Shown here piece after piece: positions 1-8,688 of a stretch of 64,000 bases of DNA (the stretch's first letter is position 1; each line of letters opens with the position of its first letter). The notes under the pieces were generated by a model. That model searched no databases. It worked only from the letters and a program-made list of their open reading frames with translations, and was not told where the DNA came from. The stretch comes from Xanthomarina sp035306605 (GTDB lineage Bacteria > Bacteroidota > Bacteroidia > Flavobacteriales > Flavobacteriaceae): assembly GCA_035306605.1 (NCBI GenBank), contig DATGNR010000047.1. One strand, given 5' to 3'. A program made the position numbers and the translations under genes.

Positions 1-266
1 TAGTTATATTTTACTCCACCTGTTAACTCTCCTTCTTGCTCAAGGATTTCCATTTTAACCTTTAGCTTTTTAGGTTTTCTGGCTCCTATAGGTTTTGGCA
101 CATGTGGTGGCGCTGTTAATTCAGCCACCATTTCCTGATTTACAGCCATATCAGCTGAACTAACTACTTCTTTTTTGTCGTTAAAACATGCTACAAAAAA
201 TACGGGTGTTATTAGTAAGGCAAGACTCCTTACTAAATTGTTTTTTGAATTTTGGTTTGATTTCAT
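1..266 (-). CDS. nirK: Copper-containing nitrite reductase, N-terminal part (gene leaves the window)
   Basis: Only the first 88 codons are in the window. The product begins with a lipoprotein signal (hydrophobic stretch ending in FVAC, Cys27 as the lipidation site), then a linker and the start of the mature domain, with the run TAPPHVPKPIGARKPKK that is typical of NirK just before the first cupredoxin domain. NirK reduces nitrite to nitric oxide in the periplasm, here probably anchored to a membrane by the lipid. The copper ligands lie beyond the left edge, so activity cannot be judged. The ATG at 264-266 is preceded by a -7 element and a Crp/Fnr-like palindrome. Family assignment rests on recognition of this N-terminal segment; another multicopper oxidase is less likely. 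Confidence 0.82.
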   Translation of the reverse strand, partial: MKSNQNSKNNLVRSLALLITPVFFVACFNDKKEVVSSADMAVNQEMVAELTAPPHVPKPIGARKPKKLKVKMEILEQEGELTGGVKYN

Positions 267-336
267 GGATAAAAATTTAAGTGATTTTCTATTTAAATAA
301 TTAATTTCGGACTAAACAATCCTTTATATTATTAAG

Positions 337-380
337 CAAATATACATGCACTATAAGAATAAAAATATGACCAATATCAT
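337..380 (-). promoter_or_regulatory. nirK promoter with Crp/Fnr-type operator
   Basis: On the minus strand the -7 element TATATTTG (337-344) matches the Bacteroidota consensus TAnnTTTG. There is no TTG-type -33 element at the usual spacing. Instead the palindrome ATGACCAATATCAT (367-380) carries the TGA-N6-TCA core of Crp/Fnr-family sites, centred about 42 bases upstream of the expected transcription start. That is the classic place for an activator replacing the -33 contact. The regulator itself is not in the window. Confidence 0.5.
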
Positions 381-431
381 GAAATGAATATAGTAAAGGA
401 ATATCTTAGAGTTTTAAAATTTAATATATAT

Positions 432-1588
432 ATGAAAACCCCAATTACCTACTTGCTTGTTTTTTTACAGCCTTTGTGTTTGCTCAAAAAAACAATACAA
501 CAACCATTTACTTTAAAGATGGCACTTCTAAACAATTCGACAAAGTAAACTTTTTAAACAACGTTGAAGACTATATTGTTGGTTTAGAAGCTAAAATTGA
601 TTCTAATAAAAAACTCAATTTCAATTTAACAGAGGTCCTTAGTGTTAACGAAAAGAACAGACATTATACTGTTAAACAATCTGAAAAAAACTTATATCTA
701 TGTCAAGAAGTTATTATAGGCAACTTATCTCTTTACAAAAGTGGTGACCATTATTTTTTAGAAAATGAAGAACATGGTTTTAAAGAAATATCGAAAGTAG
801 AATTAGATGGCATAACCTTAAATAAATACAATTATTCTACTCTTTCTGTTTTTGTAAACAAATGCAAAAAAGCACAGGAGGAAGCTTACAACAAAAACTC
901 ATCTATTACTCCAAGTGTTATAAAATCAATAGTTAGCACTTATAATTCATGCCATTTAAGTGAAGACACACAATTTGCTGCAAATGTTATAAAACTAGCA
1001 AATGATCAATCGGAGATTATAGAAATTGGAATTAATATTGGCTATAGCTTCTCAAATACTTCATTCGATAAATTATCACCAGATGCTTCCAACAGTTATG
1101 GTACTCCTGTAATTGGGGCTCAAGTTTATTTTAACACCAATATATTAGAAAAGTCTTTGGGGTTTTTATTTTTAGTTGATTATTCATTTCCTAGTGAGTT
1201 TAATTCTAGTGAAAATAACATTCATTTAAAAACTAAGCTGTAATATATAAATACGATGGTTGGAACTCGTTACACATTTAACAACATAAATAAAACTTTT
1301 AGTCCTTATTTAGGCTTGAATGGTGGTTTTATTTTTAATTCCAAGTCAAGCATCACTATTCAGGACGCTATTTTTGGAGCTCAAAAAATCGAATTTAACT
1401 CTACAAACAAATTAGCCTACAATGTTGGTATTGGGACTTATATTCATTTTGGAAAACAAAAAATTGATTTCAATGTAATCTATCAGCCAGAAAATAAATT
1501 TGAACTTTCCTCCACGGATAACTTAAGCAAATTAGAAAGCTCGTATAAAGCATCTGGTTTTCAACTAAAAGCGACTTATATAATTTAG
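432..1588 (+). pseudogene. Decayed outer-membrane beta-barrel protein (frameshift plus in-frame stop)
   Basis: The ATG at 432 opens a signal peptide (MKTPITYLLVF), but the frame breaks at a run of seven T (460-466). One more T would give an uninterrupted export signal reading ...LLVFFTAFVFAQ joined to the long frame that continues from 476. That frame is then cut by TAA at 1241-1243 and continues in the same frame (YINTMVGTRYTFNN...) to TAA at 1586-1588. The joined product would be about 385 residues: a soluble N-terminal region with Phe-Asp-Lys repeats of no recognised family, then aromatic, glycine-rich beta strands ending in ATYII, typical of an outer-membrane barrel C-terminus. Both lesions could be sequencing errors; the T run could also be phase-variable. 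No function is recognised. Confidence 0.75.
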
Positions 1589-1614
1589 TTTTTAATTAAA
1601 ACCTATAAATTATT

Positions 1615-1643
1615 AGAGCCACTTTAAGAAGTAGCTCTTTTTG
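1615..1643 (+). terminator. Rho-independent terminator after the decayed barrel gene
   Basis: AGAGC (1615-1619) and ACTT pair with AAGT and GCTCT (1634-1638) around a TAAG loop, with one C/A mismatch, and a T run follows. It separates the decayed gene from parA. Confidence 0.65.
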
Positions 1644-1711
1644 TTAACAAATTCCGTTTTTTAAACTCACAAATAATTGTATTTTTACCGTTATAAAAAA
1701 CCAAATCATTA

Positions 1712-2476
1712 ATGGGTAAAATAATAGCAATTGCTAATCAGAAAGGTGGTGTAGGAAAAACAACCACATCTATTAATTTAGCAGCTTCTCTTGGGGTGCT
1801 TGAAAAAAAAGTATTATTAATAGATGCCGATCCACAAGCTAACGCTACGTCTGGCTTGGGCTTGGATGTTGATACTGTAGAAATTGGAACCTACCAACTT
1901 TTAGAGCATACAAAAAGTGCAAAAGAAGCCATATTAAAAACCAACACTCCAAATCTTGATGTAATTCCTTCTCATATAGACTTAGTTGCTATAGAAATTG
2001 AACTAGTTGATAAGGAAGAGCGTGAATATATGCTTAAAAAGGCTTTAGAAGAAATAAAAGACGAGTATGATTTTATTTTAATCGATTGCGCACCATCTCT
2101 TGGGTTGCTTACATTAAACGCACTAACAGCTTCGGATTCGGTTATTATTCCTATTCAATGCGAATATTTTGCTTTAGAAGGATTAGGAAAATTATTAAAC
2201 ACAATTAAAAGTGTTCAGAAAGTACATAATCAAACTTTAGACATTGAAGGGCTATTACTTACAATGTACGACTCTCGATTACGTTTATCTAATCAAGTGG
2301 TAGAAGAAGTACAGAAGCACTTTAACGATATGGTATTCCAAACCATAATACAAAGAAATGTACGTTTAAGCGAAGCTCCAAGCTACGGTGAAAACATTAT
2401 AAACTACGATGCTAGTAGCAAAGGTGCTAGTAATTACTTAAGTTTGGCTAAAGAACTTATTATTAAAAACTCCTAA
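1712..2476 (+). CDS. parA: Chromosome-partitioning ATPase ParA
   Basis: ParA/Soj-type ATPase that moves ParB-bound origins apart and acts on the nucleoid. The deviant Walker A motif KGGVGKTT is at residues 11-18, including the signature lysine 11; DADPQ follows at 38-42 and the LIDCAPSLG strand near residue 125. The 254-residue length is normal for the short chromosomal form with no N-terminal DNA-binding extension. The parB start lies 2 bases downstream, so the two are cotranscribed. No exact promoter consensus was found; a near match (TATTTTTA) sits at 1680-1687. Confidence 0.97.
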   Translation: MGKIIAIANQKGGVGKTTTSINLAASLGVLEKKVLLIDADPQANATSGLGLDVDTVEIGTYQLLEHTKSAKEAILKTNTPNLDVIPSHIDLVAIEIELVDKEEREYMLKKALEEIKDEYDFILIDCAPSLGLLTLNALTASDSVIIPIQCEYFALEGLGKLLNTIKSVQKVHNQTLDIEGLLLTMYDSRLRLSNQVVEEVQKHFNDMVFQTIIQRNVRLSEAPSYGENIINYDASSKGASNYLSLAKELIIKNS

Positions 2477-2478
2477 AA

Positions 2479-3378
2479 ATGGCGAAGGCAACAAAAAAAC
2501 AGGCTTTAGGTAGAGGATTATCGGCTCTTTTAAAGGATCCATCAAACGACATTTCGTCGGTACAAGATAAAAATGCAGATAAAGTTATTGGTAGTATAGT
2601 TGAATTGGAAATTGATACTATAGAAATCAACCCATTTCAACCAAGAACCAATTTCAATGAAGAAACCCTTTTAGAACTTGCTTCTTCAATAAGAGAATTA
2701 GGTGTTATTCAGCCTATAACTGTTAGAAAATTAGAGTTCAATAAATTTCAATTAGTTTCTGGAGAACGCCGTTTTAGAGCTTCTAAATTAATTGGGCTTC
2801 AAACAATTCCAGCATACATTCGTATAGCTAATGATCAAGAATCTTTAGAAATGGCATTGGTTGAAAACATCCAACGTCAAGACCTAGATCCTATAGAAAT
2901 TGCTTTGTCTTACCAAAGATTAATAGACGAAATTAATTTAACACAAGAGCAAATGAGTGAGCGTGTTGGTAAAAAACGTTCAACAATTGCTAACTACTTG
3001 CGTTTATTAAAACTAGATCCAATTATTCAAACAGGAATGCGCGATGGATTCATTTCCATGGGTCATGGAAGAGCTATCATTAACATAGAAGATCAAGGCA
3101 TTCAATTGGACATCTACGAGAAAATTATAAGTAACAAGCTTTCTGTTAGAGATACAGAAGCACTAGTTAAAGCTTTCCAAGAGAAAACTTCAGGAAAAGC
3201 GCCTCAAAAAACAGAGGTTCCAGCTTTTCTAAAAAGTGCTGCTAAAGATTTATCGGAATACTTTGGACAAAAAATTAACGTTAAGATTTCTAAGAATGGT
3301 AAAGGGAATATTACTATTCCTTTCAATTCAGAAGAAGACTTTAACCGCATGTTAAAACTTATTAAGGGTGCTAAATAA
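2479..3378 (+). CDS. parB: Chromosome-partitioning protein ParB
   Basis: ParB/Spo0J centromere-binding protein and CTP-dependent DNA clamp. Visible are the nucleotide-binding boxes GERRFR (95-100) and ENIQRQDL (129-136), the helix-turn-helix around 156-178 and a C-terminal dimerisation tail. The N-terminal KQALGRGLSALL is the usual ParA-stimulating peptide. 299 residues is typical. No parS site of the GTTTCACGTGAAAC type was found in this window. The next gene starts inside its last codons (11-base overlap), so translation is coupled. Confidence 0.97.
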   Translation: MAKATKKQALGRGLSALLKDPSNDISSVQDKNADKVIGSIVELEIDTIEINPFQPRTNFNEETLLELASSIRELGVIQPITVRKLEFNKFQLVSGERRFRASKLIGLQTIPAYIRIANDQESLEMALVENIQRQDLDPIEIALSYQRLIDEINLTQEQMSERVGKKRSTIANYLRLLKLDPIIQTGMRDGFISMGHGRAIINIEDQGIQLDIYEKIISNKLSVRDTEALVKAFQEKTSGKAPQKTEVPAFLKSAAKDLSEYFGQKINVKISKNGKGNITIPFNSEEDFNRMLKLIKGAK

Positions 3379-3970
3379 ACAGGCCATATTAACTGTTTTT
3401 TTACTTGCATTTTGTTTTTCAACCCTGGCTCAAGAAGACAAAACTGAAAACAAAAAAAAGAACGAGAACAATATTCCAACAGAAGAGTTGGTCGTAGAGT
3501 CAAGTGTCATCATCACCGATCCAATCGACCCTTTAGCTCCAGCACGAGCTGCCTTTTATTCTGCTGTACTTCCAGGGCTTGGACAAGCCTACAATAAAAA
3601 ATACTGGAAAATCCCCATTGTATACGCAGGCTTGGGAGTGGGACTATATTTTTATATAGATAACAACAACGAATACCATAGATATAGAGATGCTTACAAA
3701 AGACGTTTAGCTGGTTTTGAAGACGATGAGTTTTTTGGAACAGTAACAACAGATGGCTTACGTGAAGCTCAGAAAAATTTTGGTAGAAACAGAGAACTCT
3801 CACTACTAGTAACCATTGGAATTTACGCATTAAACATAATAGACGCCAACGTAGACGCGCATTTATTACAATATAACGTGGACGATAAATTATCGATAAA
3901 ACCTCATTATAAAATTAATGAAATGGATAATGTAGGAGACCTTGGACTAACACTTAACTTTAAGTTTTAA
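3368..3970 (+). CDS. DUF5683 membrane protein
   Basis: 200 residues. A signal peptide (LTVFLLAFCFSTLAQ) is followed by a charged linker and the conserved core PARAAFYSAVLPGLGQAYNK with two hydrophobic segments (about 70-95 and 140-155), as in the DUF5683 family found beside parB in Bacteroidota. The only start compatible with the signal peptide is GTG at 3368, inside the parB 3' end. Function is unknown; the C-terminal LTLNFKF suggests a beta strand. It lies between parB and dapB, one base before dapB. Confidence 0.85.
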   Translation: MLNKQAILTVFLLAFCFSTLAQEDKTENKKKNENNIPTEELVVESSVIITDPIDPLAPARAAFYSAVLPGLGQAYNKKYWKIPIVYAGLGVGLYFYIDNNNEYHRYRDAYKRRLAGFEDDEFFGTVTTDGLREAQKNFGRNRELSLLVTIGIYALNIIDANVDAHLLQYNVDDKLSIKPHYKINEMDNVGDLGLTLNFKF

Positions 3971-3971
3971 A

Positions 3972-4673
3972 ATGAAAATAGCACTATTAGGATACGGAAA
4001 AATGGGAAAAACTATTGAACAGGTTGCTCTGAAACGAGGCCATGAAATAGTTATAAAAACAAATGACGAAGATGGCTACGACCTCAATTTAGCAGATGTT
4101 GCCATTGACTTCAGTGTTCCTAAAGCTGCTTTTTTCAATATTGCCAAATGTATAAAATTAGGAGTTCCTGTTATTTCAGGAACCACTGGTTGGCTTGATA
4201 GTTATGAAAGCGTTGTTAAACTTTGCCAAGAAAACAAAGGAGCTTTTATATATGCTTCAAATTATAGCCTTGGCGTTAATATCTTTTTTGAGTTAAATAA
4301 AAGTTTAGCTAAAATGATGAGCAATCTAGGCCAATATAATGTATCCATGGAAGAAGTTCATCACACTGAAAAGCTTGATGCTCCAAGTGGAACTGCCATT
4401 AGTTTAGCAGAAGGAATAATAAACCTACATCAAAAGTACGATAAGTGGTTTTTAAATGAAGTTCAAGAAAAAGTTGTACCAATTACAGCTAAACGTATTG
4501 ATAAAGTTCCTGGCACTCACGAAATAACCTATACAAGTGAAGCTGATAGTATTACGATAACACATACCGCCCACAACCGAGAAGGCTTTGCACTAGGTGC
4601 GATAATTGCAGCCGAATGGATTCTAGGTAAAACAGGGATTTTCACCATGAAAGATGTATTAAATATTGGTTAA
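3972..4673 (+). CDS. dapB: 4-Hydroxy-tetrahydrodipicolinate reductase
   Basis: Second committed enzyme of the diaminopimelate/lysine pathway: it reduces hydroxytetrahydrodipicolinate with NAD(P)H in the cytosol. The Rossmann motif GYGKMG is at residues 7-12, SGTTGW at 69-74, and the catalytic segment EEVHHTEKLDAPSGTA at about 127-142, with His130/His131 and Lys134. At 233 residues it is the shorter form usual in Bacteroidota (E. coli has 273). It follows DUF5683 by one base. The partner dapD lies at 42.8 kb, so the pathway is scattered. Confidence 0.96.
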   Translation: MKIALLGYGKMGKTIEQVALKRGHEIVIKTNDEDGYDLNLADVAIDFSVPKAAFFNIAKCIKLGVPVISGTTGWLDSYESVVKLCQENKGAFIYASNYSLGVNIFFELNKSLAKMMSNLGQYNVSMEEVHHTEKLDAPSGTAISLAEGIINLHQKYDKWFLNEVQEKVVPITAKRIDKVPGTHEITYTSEADSITITHTAHNREGFALGAIIAAEWILGKTGIFTMKDVLNIG

Positions 4674-4736
4674 AACCTATAAATCGAGTAACAATTTTTA
4701 GTGATATTACACTAATAAAAAAACAAAAACAATATT

Positions 4737-6314
4737 ATGACCATAACGCAATTGCTTATTTTCTTGATGGCTATTCAAGTTATTCATGGATTAGGAACTT
4801 GGAAATTATACATTAAAGCTGGTAGACAAGCTTGGGAAGCATTTGTTCCTGTGTACAATGCGGTTGTTTTAATGAAAATAATCAATAGACCATGGTGGTG
4901 GACGATTCTACTTTTCTTGCCTATTGTAAACCTTATAATGTTTCCTGTAGTTTGGGTAGAAACAGCTAGAAGCTTTGGAAGACACTCTAATACTGATACA
5001 ATTTTAGCAATTATTAGTTTAGGTTTTTACAACTTTTATCTTAATTACGGATTAGATTTAGAACATGTAAAAGACCGAAGTTTACAACCTAGAACGGCAG
5101 CTGGAGATTGGGTAAGTTCTATTCTATTTGCCATTGTTGCTGCTACCATTGTTCATACTTACTTTATACAACCTTATACCATTCCAACCTCTTCTTTAGA
5201 AAAGTCTTTATTAGTTGGAGATTTCTTGTTTGTAAGTAAATTTCATTACGGTCCTCGTGTTCCAATGACCACTATCGGGGCCCCAATGGTACATGACACG
5301 ATTCCTTTTATTAAAAAGAAGTCCTATTTATATAATGATAATGTAGAAAAGAAAAATACAGCATTTGTAAATAAACTTTCTTTGCCATATATGCGAATTC
5401 CTGGTTTTCAAAACATAAAACGCAACGACATTGTAGTATTTAACTGGCCAGTAGACACCATGTTAAATATGCGATATACTGACAGAAATCACTACAAACC
5501 AATTGACAAAAAAACCAATTATGTAAAACGTTGTGTTGGATTGCCTGGAGATTCTCTAGAAATTCGTGATGGATATGTATATATTAACGGGAAACAAAAC
5601 GAACTACCTGACAGAGCTAAACTTCAATTTTCATATAAAATAGAAACAAAAAGTGGCCCATTCAATAACGAACAGTTAACCAAAAGATATGGCATAACAG
5701 ATTTACCACAATACAATCAAGATTATTCTTTAAGTTATTTTCCAGGGATAACAGATGAAGCCTTGAGTCAATTTAAGAACCATCCAAATGTAGGAAGTGT
5801 GGAATCGTTAAAACGTAAAAAAGGCGAACGAGAACCTAGCGTTTTTCCTCACGATCCAAATTACAATTGGAACAACGATTTTTTTGGTCCTCTTTTTATT
5901 CCTAAGGCGGGATCTACTATCGATTTAAACTTAGACAATTTACCATTGTACAAACGCGTAATATCTGAATATGAAAACAATACACTTACAGTAAAAGGTA
6001 ACCAGATTTATGTTAATGGAAAAGTTGCAAGTACTTATACTTTTAAAAATGATTACTATTGGATGATGGGAGATAACCGTCATAATTCACAAGATGCAAG
6101 AACATGGGGATTTGTACCTTTCGATCACGTAGTAGGCAAACCAGTACTTATTTGGATGAGTTGGGATAGATTTGGAAAACCACGTTGGGAACGTTTCTTT
6201 ACAACCGTTCACGGAAGTGGCGAACCTGTTTCATATTTAATTCCGTTTTTAATAGTTCTTGCAGGTTGGTTTGGATTTAACCAATGGAGAAAACGTAAAA
6301 AAGCAAATAGTTAG
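4737..6314 (+). CDS. lepB: Signal peptidase I (long Bacteroidota form)
   Basis: Membrane serine protease of family S26 that cleaves signal peptides at the outer face of the inner membrane. An N-terminal extension with three hydrophobic segments (residues 1-105, DUF5684-like) precedes the transmembrane anchor at about 125-145. The nucleophile is Ser153 in IPTSSLEKS, where Leu replaces the more common Met. The general base is Lys264 in YVKRCVGLPGD; GDNRHNSQDAR is the family box near 450. The region of about 130 residues between the Lys box and the GDN box is a large insertion typical of this phylum (525 residues against 324 in E. coli). It is likely to serve the exported proteins of this window. 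Confidence 0.95.
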   Translation: MTITQLLIFLMAIQVIHGLGTWKLYIKAGRQAWEAFVPVYNAVVLMKIINRPWWWTILLFLPIVNLIMFPVVWVETARSFGRHSNTDTILAIISLGFYNFYLNYGLDLEHVKDRSLQPRTAAGDWVSSILFAIVAATIVHTYFIQPYTIPTSSLEKSLLVGDFLFVSKFHYGPRVPMTTIGAPMVHDTIPFIKKKSYLYNDNVEKKNTAFVNKLSLPYMRIPGFQNIKRNDIVVFNWPVDTMLNMRYTDRNHYKPIDKKTNYVKRCVGLPGDSLEIRDGYVYINGKQNELPDRAKLQFSYKIETKSGPFNNEQLTKRYGITDLPQYNQDYSLSYFPGITDEALSQFKNHPNVGSVESLKRKKGEREPSVFPHDPNYNWNNDFFGPLFIPKAGSTIDLNLDNLPLYKRVISEYENNTLTVKGNQIYVNGKVASTYTFKNDYYWMMGDNRHNSQDARTWGFVPFDHVVGKPVLIWMSWDRFGKPRWERFFTTVHGSGEPVSYLIPFLIVLAGWFGFNQWRKRKKANS

Positions 6315-6379
6315 TTGTATCGTTTTAAAATACCTCAACAGAGACAATTTTACCAAGTTAATAGAAACCAACACAAACA

Positions 6380-7000
6380 ATGAAGGTTCTTATCCATCCA
6401 ACATATTTTCCTAATATAGCCCACGCCGTAGCTATGGCCCAGGCCGACGAGGTTACGTTTGAAATGGACGACAACTACCAGAAGCAAACTTATAGAAATA
6501 GAACATATATCTATGGAGCTAATGGCAAGCTACAACTTAGTATTCCTATAATTCATTCGCAGAAAGAACGACAAAAATATCGCGATCTCAAGATTTATAA
6601 CGCTGAAAACTGGCAAGATATTCATTGGAAATCTTTAGAAACAGCTTACAGAACCTCTCCTTACTTTGAGTTTTATGAAGATGAAATCCACCCTTTATTT
6701 ACAGAGAAGGCAGAGTTTTTATTAGATTTCAATCTAAAATGCTTTAACACAATATTAGACTGTTTACAATGGGATTTAAAAATCTTAAAAACTGAAGTCT
6801 ATCAAAAAAATGTTGAAGACAAATTAGATTTCAGATATCTTGCCAATGCTAGAAAGGAACGTTCTTATAATTTTGACCAGTATATTCAAGTATTTAACAG
6901 CAAACATGGATTTATTCCTAATTTAAGTATTTTGGATTTACTGTTTAGTGAAGGTCCAAACTCTTTAAATTACTTGGAAAACCAATACAAGCACTTGTAA
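6380..7000 (+). CDS. WbqC family protein
   Basis: 206 residues matching the WbqC-like family: an N-terminal HPTYFPNIAHAVAMAQAD, a central QKQTYRNRTYI and IPIIHSQKERQKYRDLKI, and the helix-rich C-terminal half. The family has been linked to O-antigen clusters and proposed to act on activated sugars or glycine, but no reaction is established. In Bacteroidota it regularly follows lepB. Its last base is shared with the next start (TAATG), so the two are translationally coupled. Confidence 0.88.
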   Translation: MKVLIHPTYFPNIAHAVAMAQADEVTFEMDDNYQKQTYRNRTYIYGANGKLQLSIPIIHSQKERQKYRDLKIYNAENWQDIHWKSLETAYRTSPYFEFYEDEIHPLFTEKAEFLLDFNLKCFNTILDCLQWDLKILKTEVYQKNVEDKLDFRYLANARKERSYNFDQYIQVFNSKHGFIPNLSILDLLFSEGPNSLNYLENQYKHL

Positions 7001-7308
7001 TGTTGCAGTCTATTTTACATTATGGCATCCACTTTTTAGTCCCAATTGCAGTTGCTCTATTATTTTTTAAATCTCATTGGAAGTCAGCAGCTTTAATTAT
7101 GCTTTGCGGAATATTTATAGACTTAGATCATCTATTAGCCAATCCGATGTTTGACCCAAATAGATGCAGTATCAATTTCCATCCACTACACAGTTATTAC
7201 GCCATAGGCCTTTATATACTATTACTACTTCCAAAGAAAACTAGAATAATAGGTTTGGGCTTAGTCATCCATATTATTGCTGATTCGGTAGACTGTTTGA
7301 TGATGTAA
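7000..7308 (+). CDS. DUF6122 small membrane protein with metal-binding-like residues
   Basis: 102 residues, three or four hydrophobic segments. Conserved polar residues stand out in the membrane parts: DLDH at 41-44, HPLHSYY at 61-67 and HIIADSVD at 91-98. This spacing of Asp and His pairs resembles that of the YdjM/YbcI-type membrane metal-dependent hydrolases (D-x-D-H, H-x2-H, H-x3-D), so a small membrane hydrolase is possible, but this is inference. It overlaps the WbqC stop by one base and ends 4 bases before the convergent SMR gene, with no terminator visible between. Confidence 0.75.
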   Translation: MLQSILHYGIHFLVPIAVALLFFKSHWKSAALIMLCGIFIDLDHLLANPMFDPNRCSINFHPLHSYYAIGLYILLLLPKKTRIIGLGLVIHIIADSVDCLMM

Positions 7309-7312
7309 TTTA

Positions 7313-7639
7313 TTAGTTTGAAACAAACTTTAATCCAACAATAGAAGCTATTAAAGTAAATAAGAAGAAAACTCTCCAAAAACTAGCTGGTTCTTTAAAA
7401 ATAAAAATTCCAACAAGTACAGTACCTACTGCTCCAATTCCTGTCCAAACAGCATAAGCAGTTCCAATAGGAAGCTCTTGAGTTACTTTTACGAGCAAGT
7501 ACATACTGATAGTTAAACAAACTAAAAAGCCAACGTACCAGGAAATCATTTCGTTTCCAGTAGTTTCTTTTGCCTTACCTAGACAAGCAGCAAAAGCTAC
7601 TTCAAATAAACCTGCAATAATCAATAATAACCAATTCAT
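7313..7639 (-). CDS. SMR family transporter, SugE/Gdx-like
   Basis: 108 residues with four transmembrane helices and the invariant Glu13 in helix 1. The segment GTAYAVWTGIGAVG in helix 3 is typical of the Gdx (SugE) branch, whose characterised members export guanidinium in exchange for protons; a quaternary-ammonium exporter is the alternative. No guanidine riboswitch-like structure is visible, and only 11 bases separate it from the upstream phosphatase-like gene, so it is probably the last gene of that operon. Confidence 0.9.
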   Translation of the reverse strand: MNWLLLIIAGLFEVAFAACLGKAKETTGNEMISWYVGFLVCLTISMYLLVKVTQELPIGTAYAVWTGIGAVGTVLVGIFIFKEPASFWRVFFLFTLIASIVGLKFVSN

Positions 7640-7650
7640 TTATACAAAAG

Positions 7651-8676
7651 TTACGGGAGAAGTTTAAAGCTTGCTAAAAGTGGATAATGATCTGAAAATT
7701 TGTTGTCAAAAGTTTTAAAATCGGTCACTTCAAACGTCTTATCGGCAAAGATAAAATCTATTCTAACTGGAAAAAACTTTAAATCATATGTTCTACCAAA
7801 ACCATTTCCTGCTATTTTAAAGGCATCTTTTAAATCGCCTTTAATTTCTTTATACACATAGGAAAATGCCGAATTATTAAAGTCTCCACAAATTATCATT
7901 TTATGAGGACTTGCAGCTTTATGTTCTACGAACATTTCTGCTTGTTGTTGTTGCATTTTAAAGGTTTGTTCAATACGTTTTAAAATCCATTCAGAACCCT
8001 CCTTTTTAAGCTTTTCAACGTTAGCATCGATACGCAAAGACTGCAAATGAACACTATAAATACGTACTGTATCTTTTTCTTTTACTATATCAACAAAAAT
8101 GGCGTTATTTGAAGTATTTGGAAAATTTATAGAACCCGAATTAATTATTGGATATTGCGAAAATATAGCTTGACCATATTTCACTTTATTTCCAGATAAT
8201 TTTTCGTATTTATATTTAAAAAAAGATAAATCCACGTTTTTGTGTGGATGATATTCTTGTAAACTTAAAACATCTGGGGCTTTGGACTTTATAAAGTCTA
8301 CGGCTTTGGTTTCAATACCTTTTTCAGGAATCCAGTCGTAAATATTAAACAACCGAACGTTATAGTTCATTACAGAAAGGTCTGTTTTATCAGGTTCTAC
8401 ATCAGACGTTGAAAATTTATAGAACGATCCAAAAATAAAATAACCAATAACTAAAATTACAAACGATAAGATTAACTGCTTTTTTACTTTTATGAGCCAA
8501 TAAATAAAGAAAAGAGCGTTGAGTAAAATTAAAAATGGCATTCCTAAACTTAAAACCGAAAGCAGCGCAAAGTTTTTTGGTGGAAAATAAGGAAGTATAT
8601 AGGATAGCAAAAGCATGGTAGCCACCATAGCATTAACCAGGTAAATAAATTTTTCGAAAAGCTTAAGGTTTTTCAT
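7651..8676 (-). CDS. Membrane-anchored endonuclease/exonuclease/phosphatase family protein
   Basis: 341 residues. Three hydrophobic helices in the first 100 residues place the catalytic domain at the cell surface side of the inner membrane. The EEP fold motifs follow in order: MNYNVRLF, LSLQEYHP (metal-binding Glu), YSVHLQS, CGDFNNS, RIDFIFAD and FSDHYPL (catalytic Asp-His). The substrate may be a phospholipid, sugar phosphate or nucleic acid; the sequence does not decide. It follows the second rhomboid gene by 12 bases in one operon. Confidence 0.9.
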   Translation of the reverse strand: MKNLKLFEKFIYLVNAMVATMLLLSYILPYFPPKNFALLSVLSLGMPFLILLNALFFIYWLIKVKKQLILSFVILVIGYFIFGSFYKFSTSDVEPDKTDLSVMNYNVRLFNIYDWIPEKGIETKAVDFIKSKAPDVLSLQEYHPHKNVDLSFFKYKYEKLSGNKVKYGQAIFSQYPIINSGSINFPNTSNNAIFVDIVKEKDTVRIYSVHLQSLRIDANVEKLKKEGSEWILKRIEQTFKMQQQQAEMFVEHKAASPHKMIICGDFNNSAFSYVYKEIKGDLKDAFKIAGNGFGRTYDLKFFPVRIDFIFADKTFEVTDFKTFDNKFSDHYPLLASFKLLP

Positions 8677-8688
8677 ATATACTCGGTA

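Noticed and set aside
4698..4715. TTAGTG-N6-CACTAA palindrome upstream of lepB
   Set aside because: Only six pairs, no T run and no clear spacing to a promoter; chance level in AT-rich DNA.
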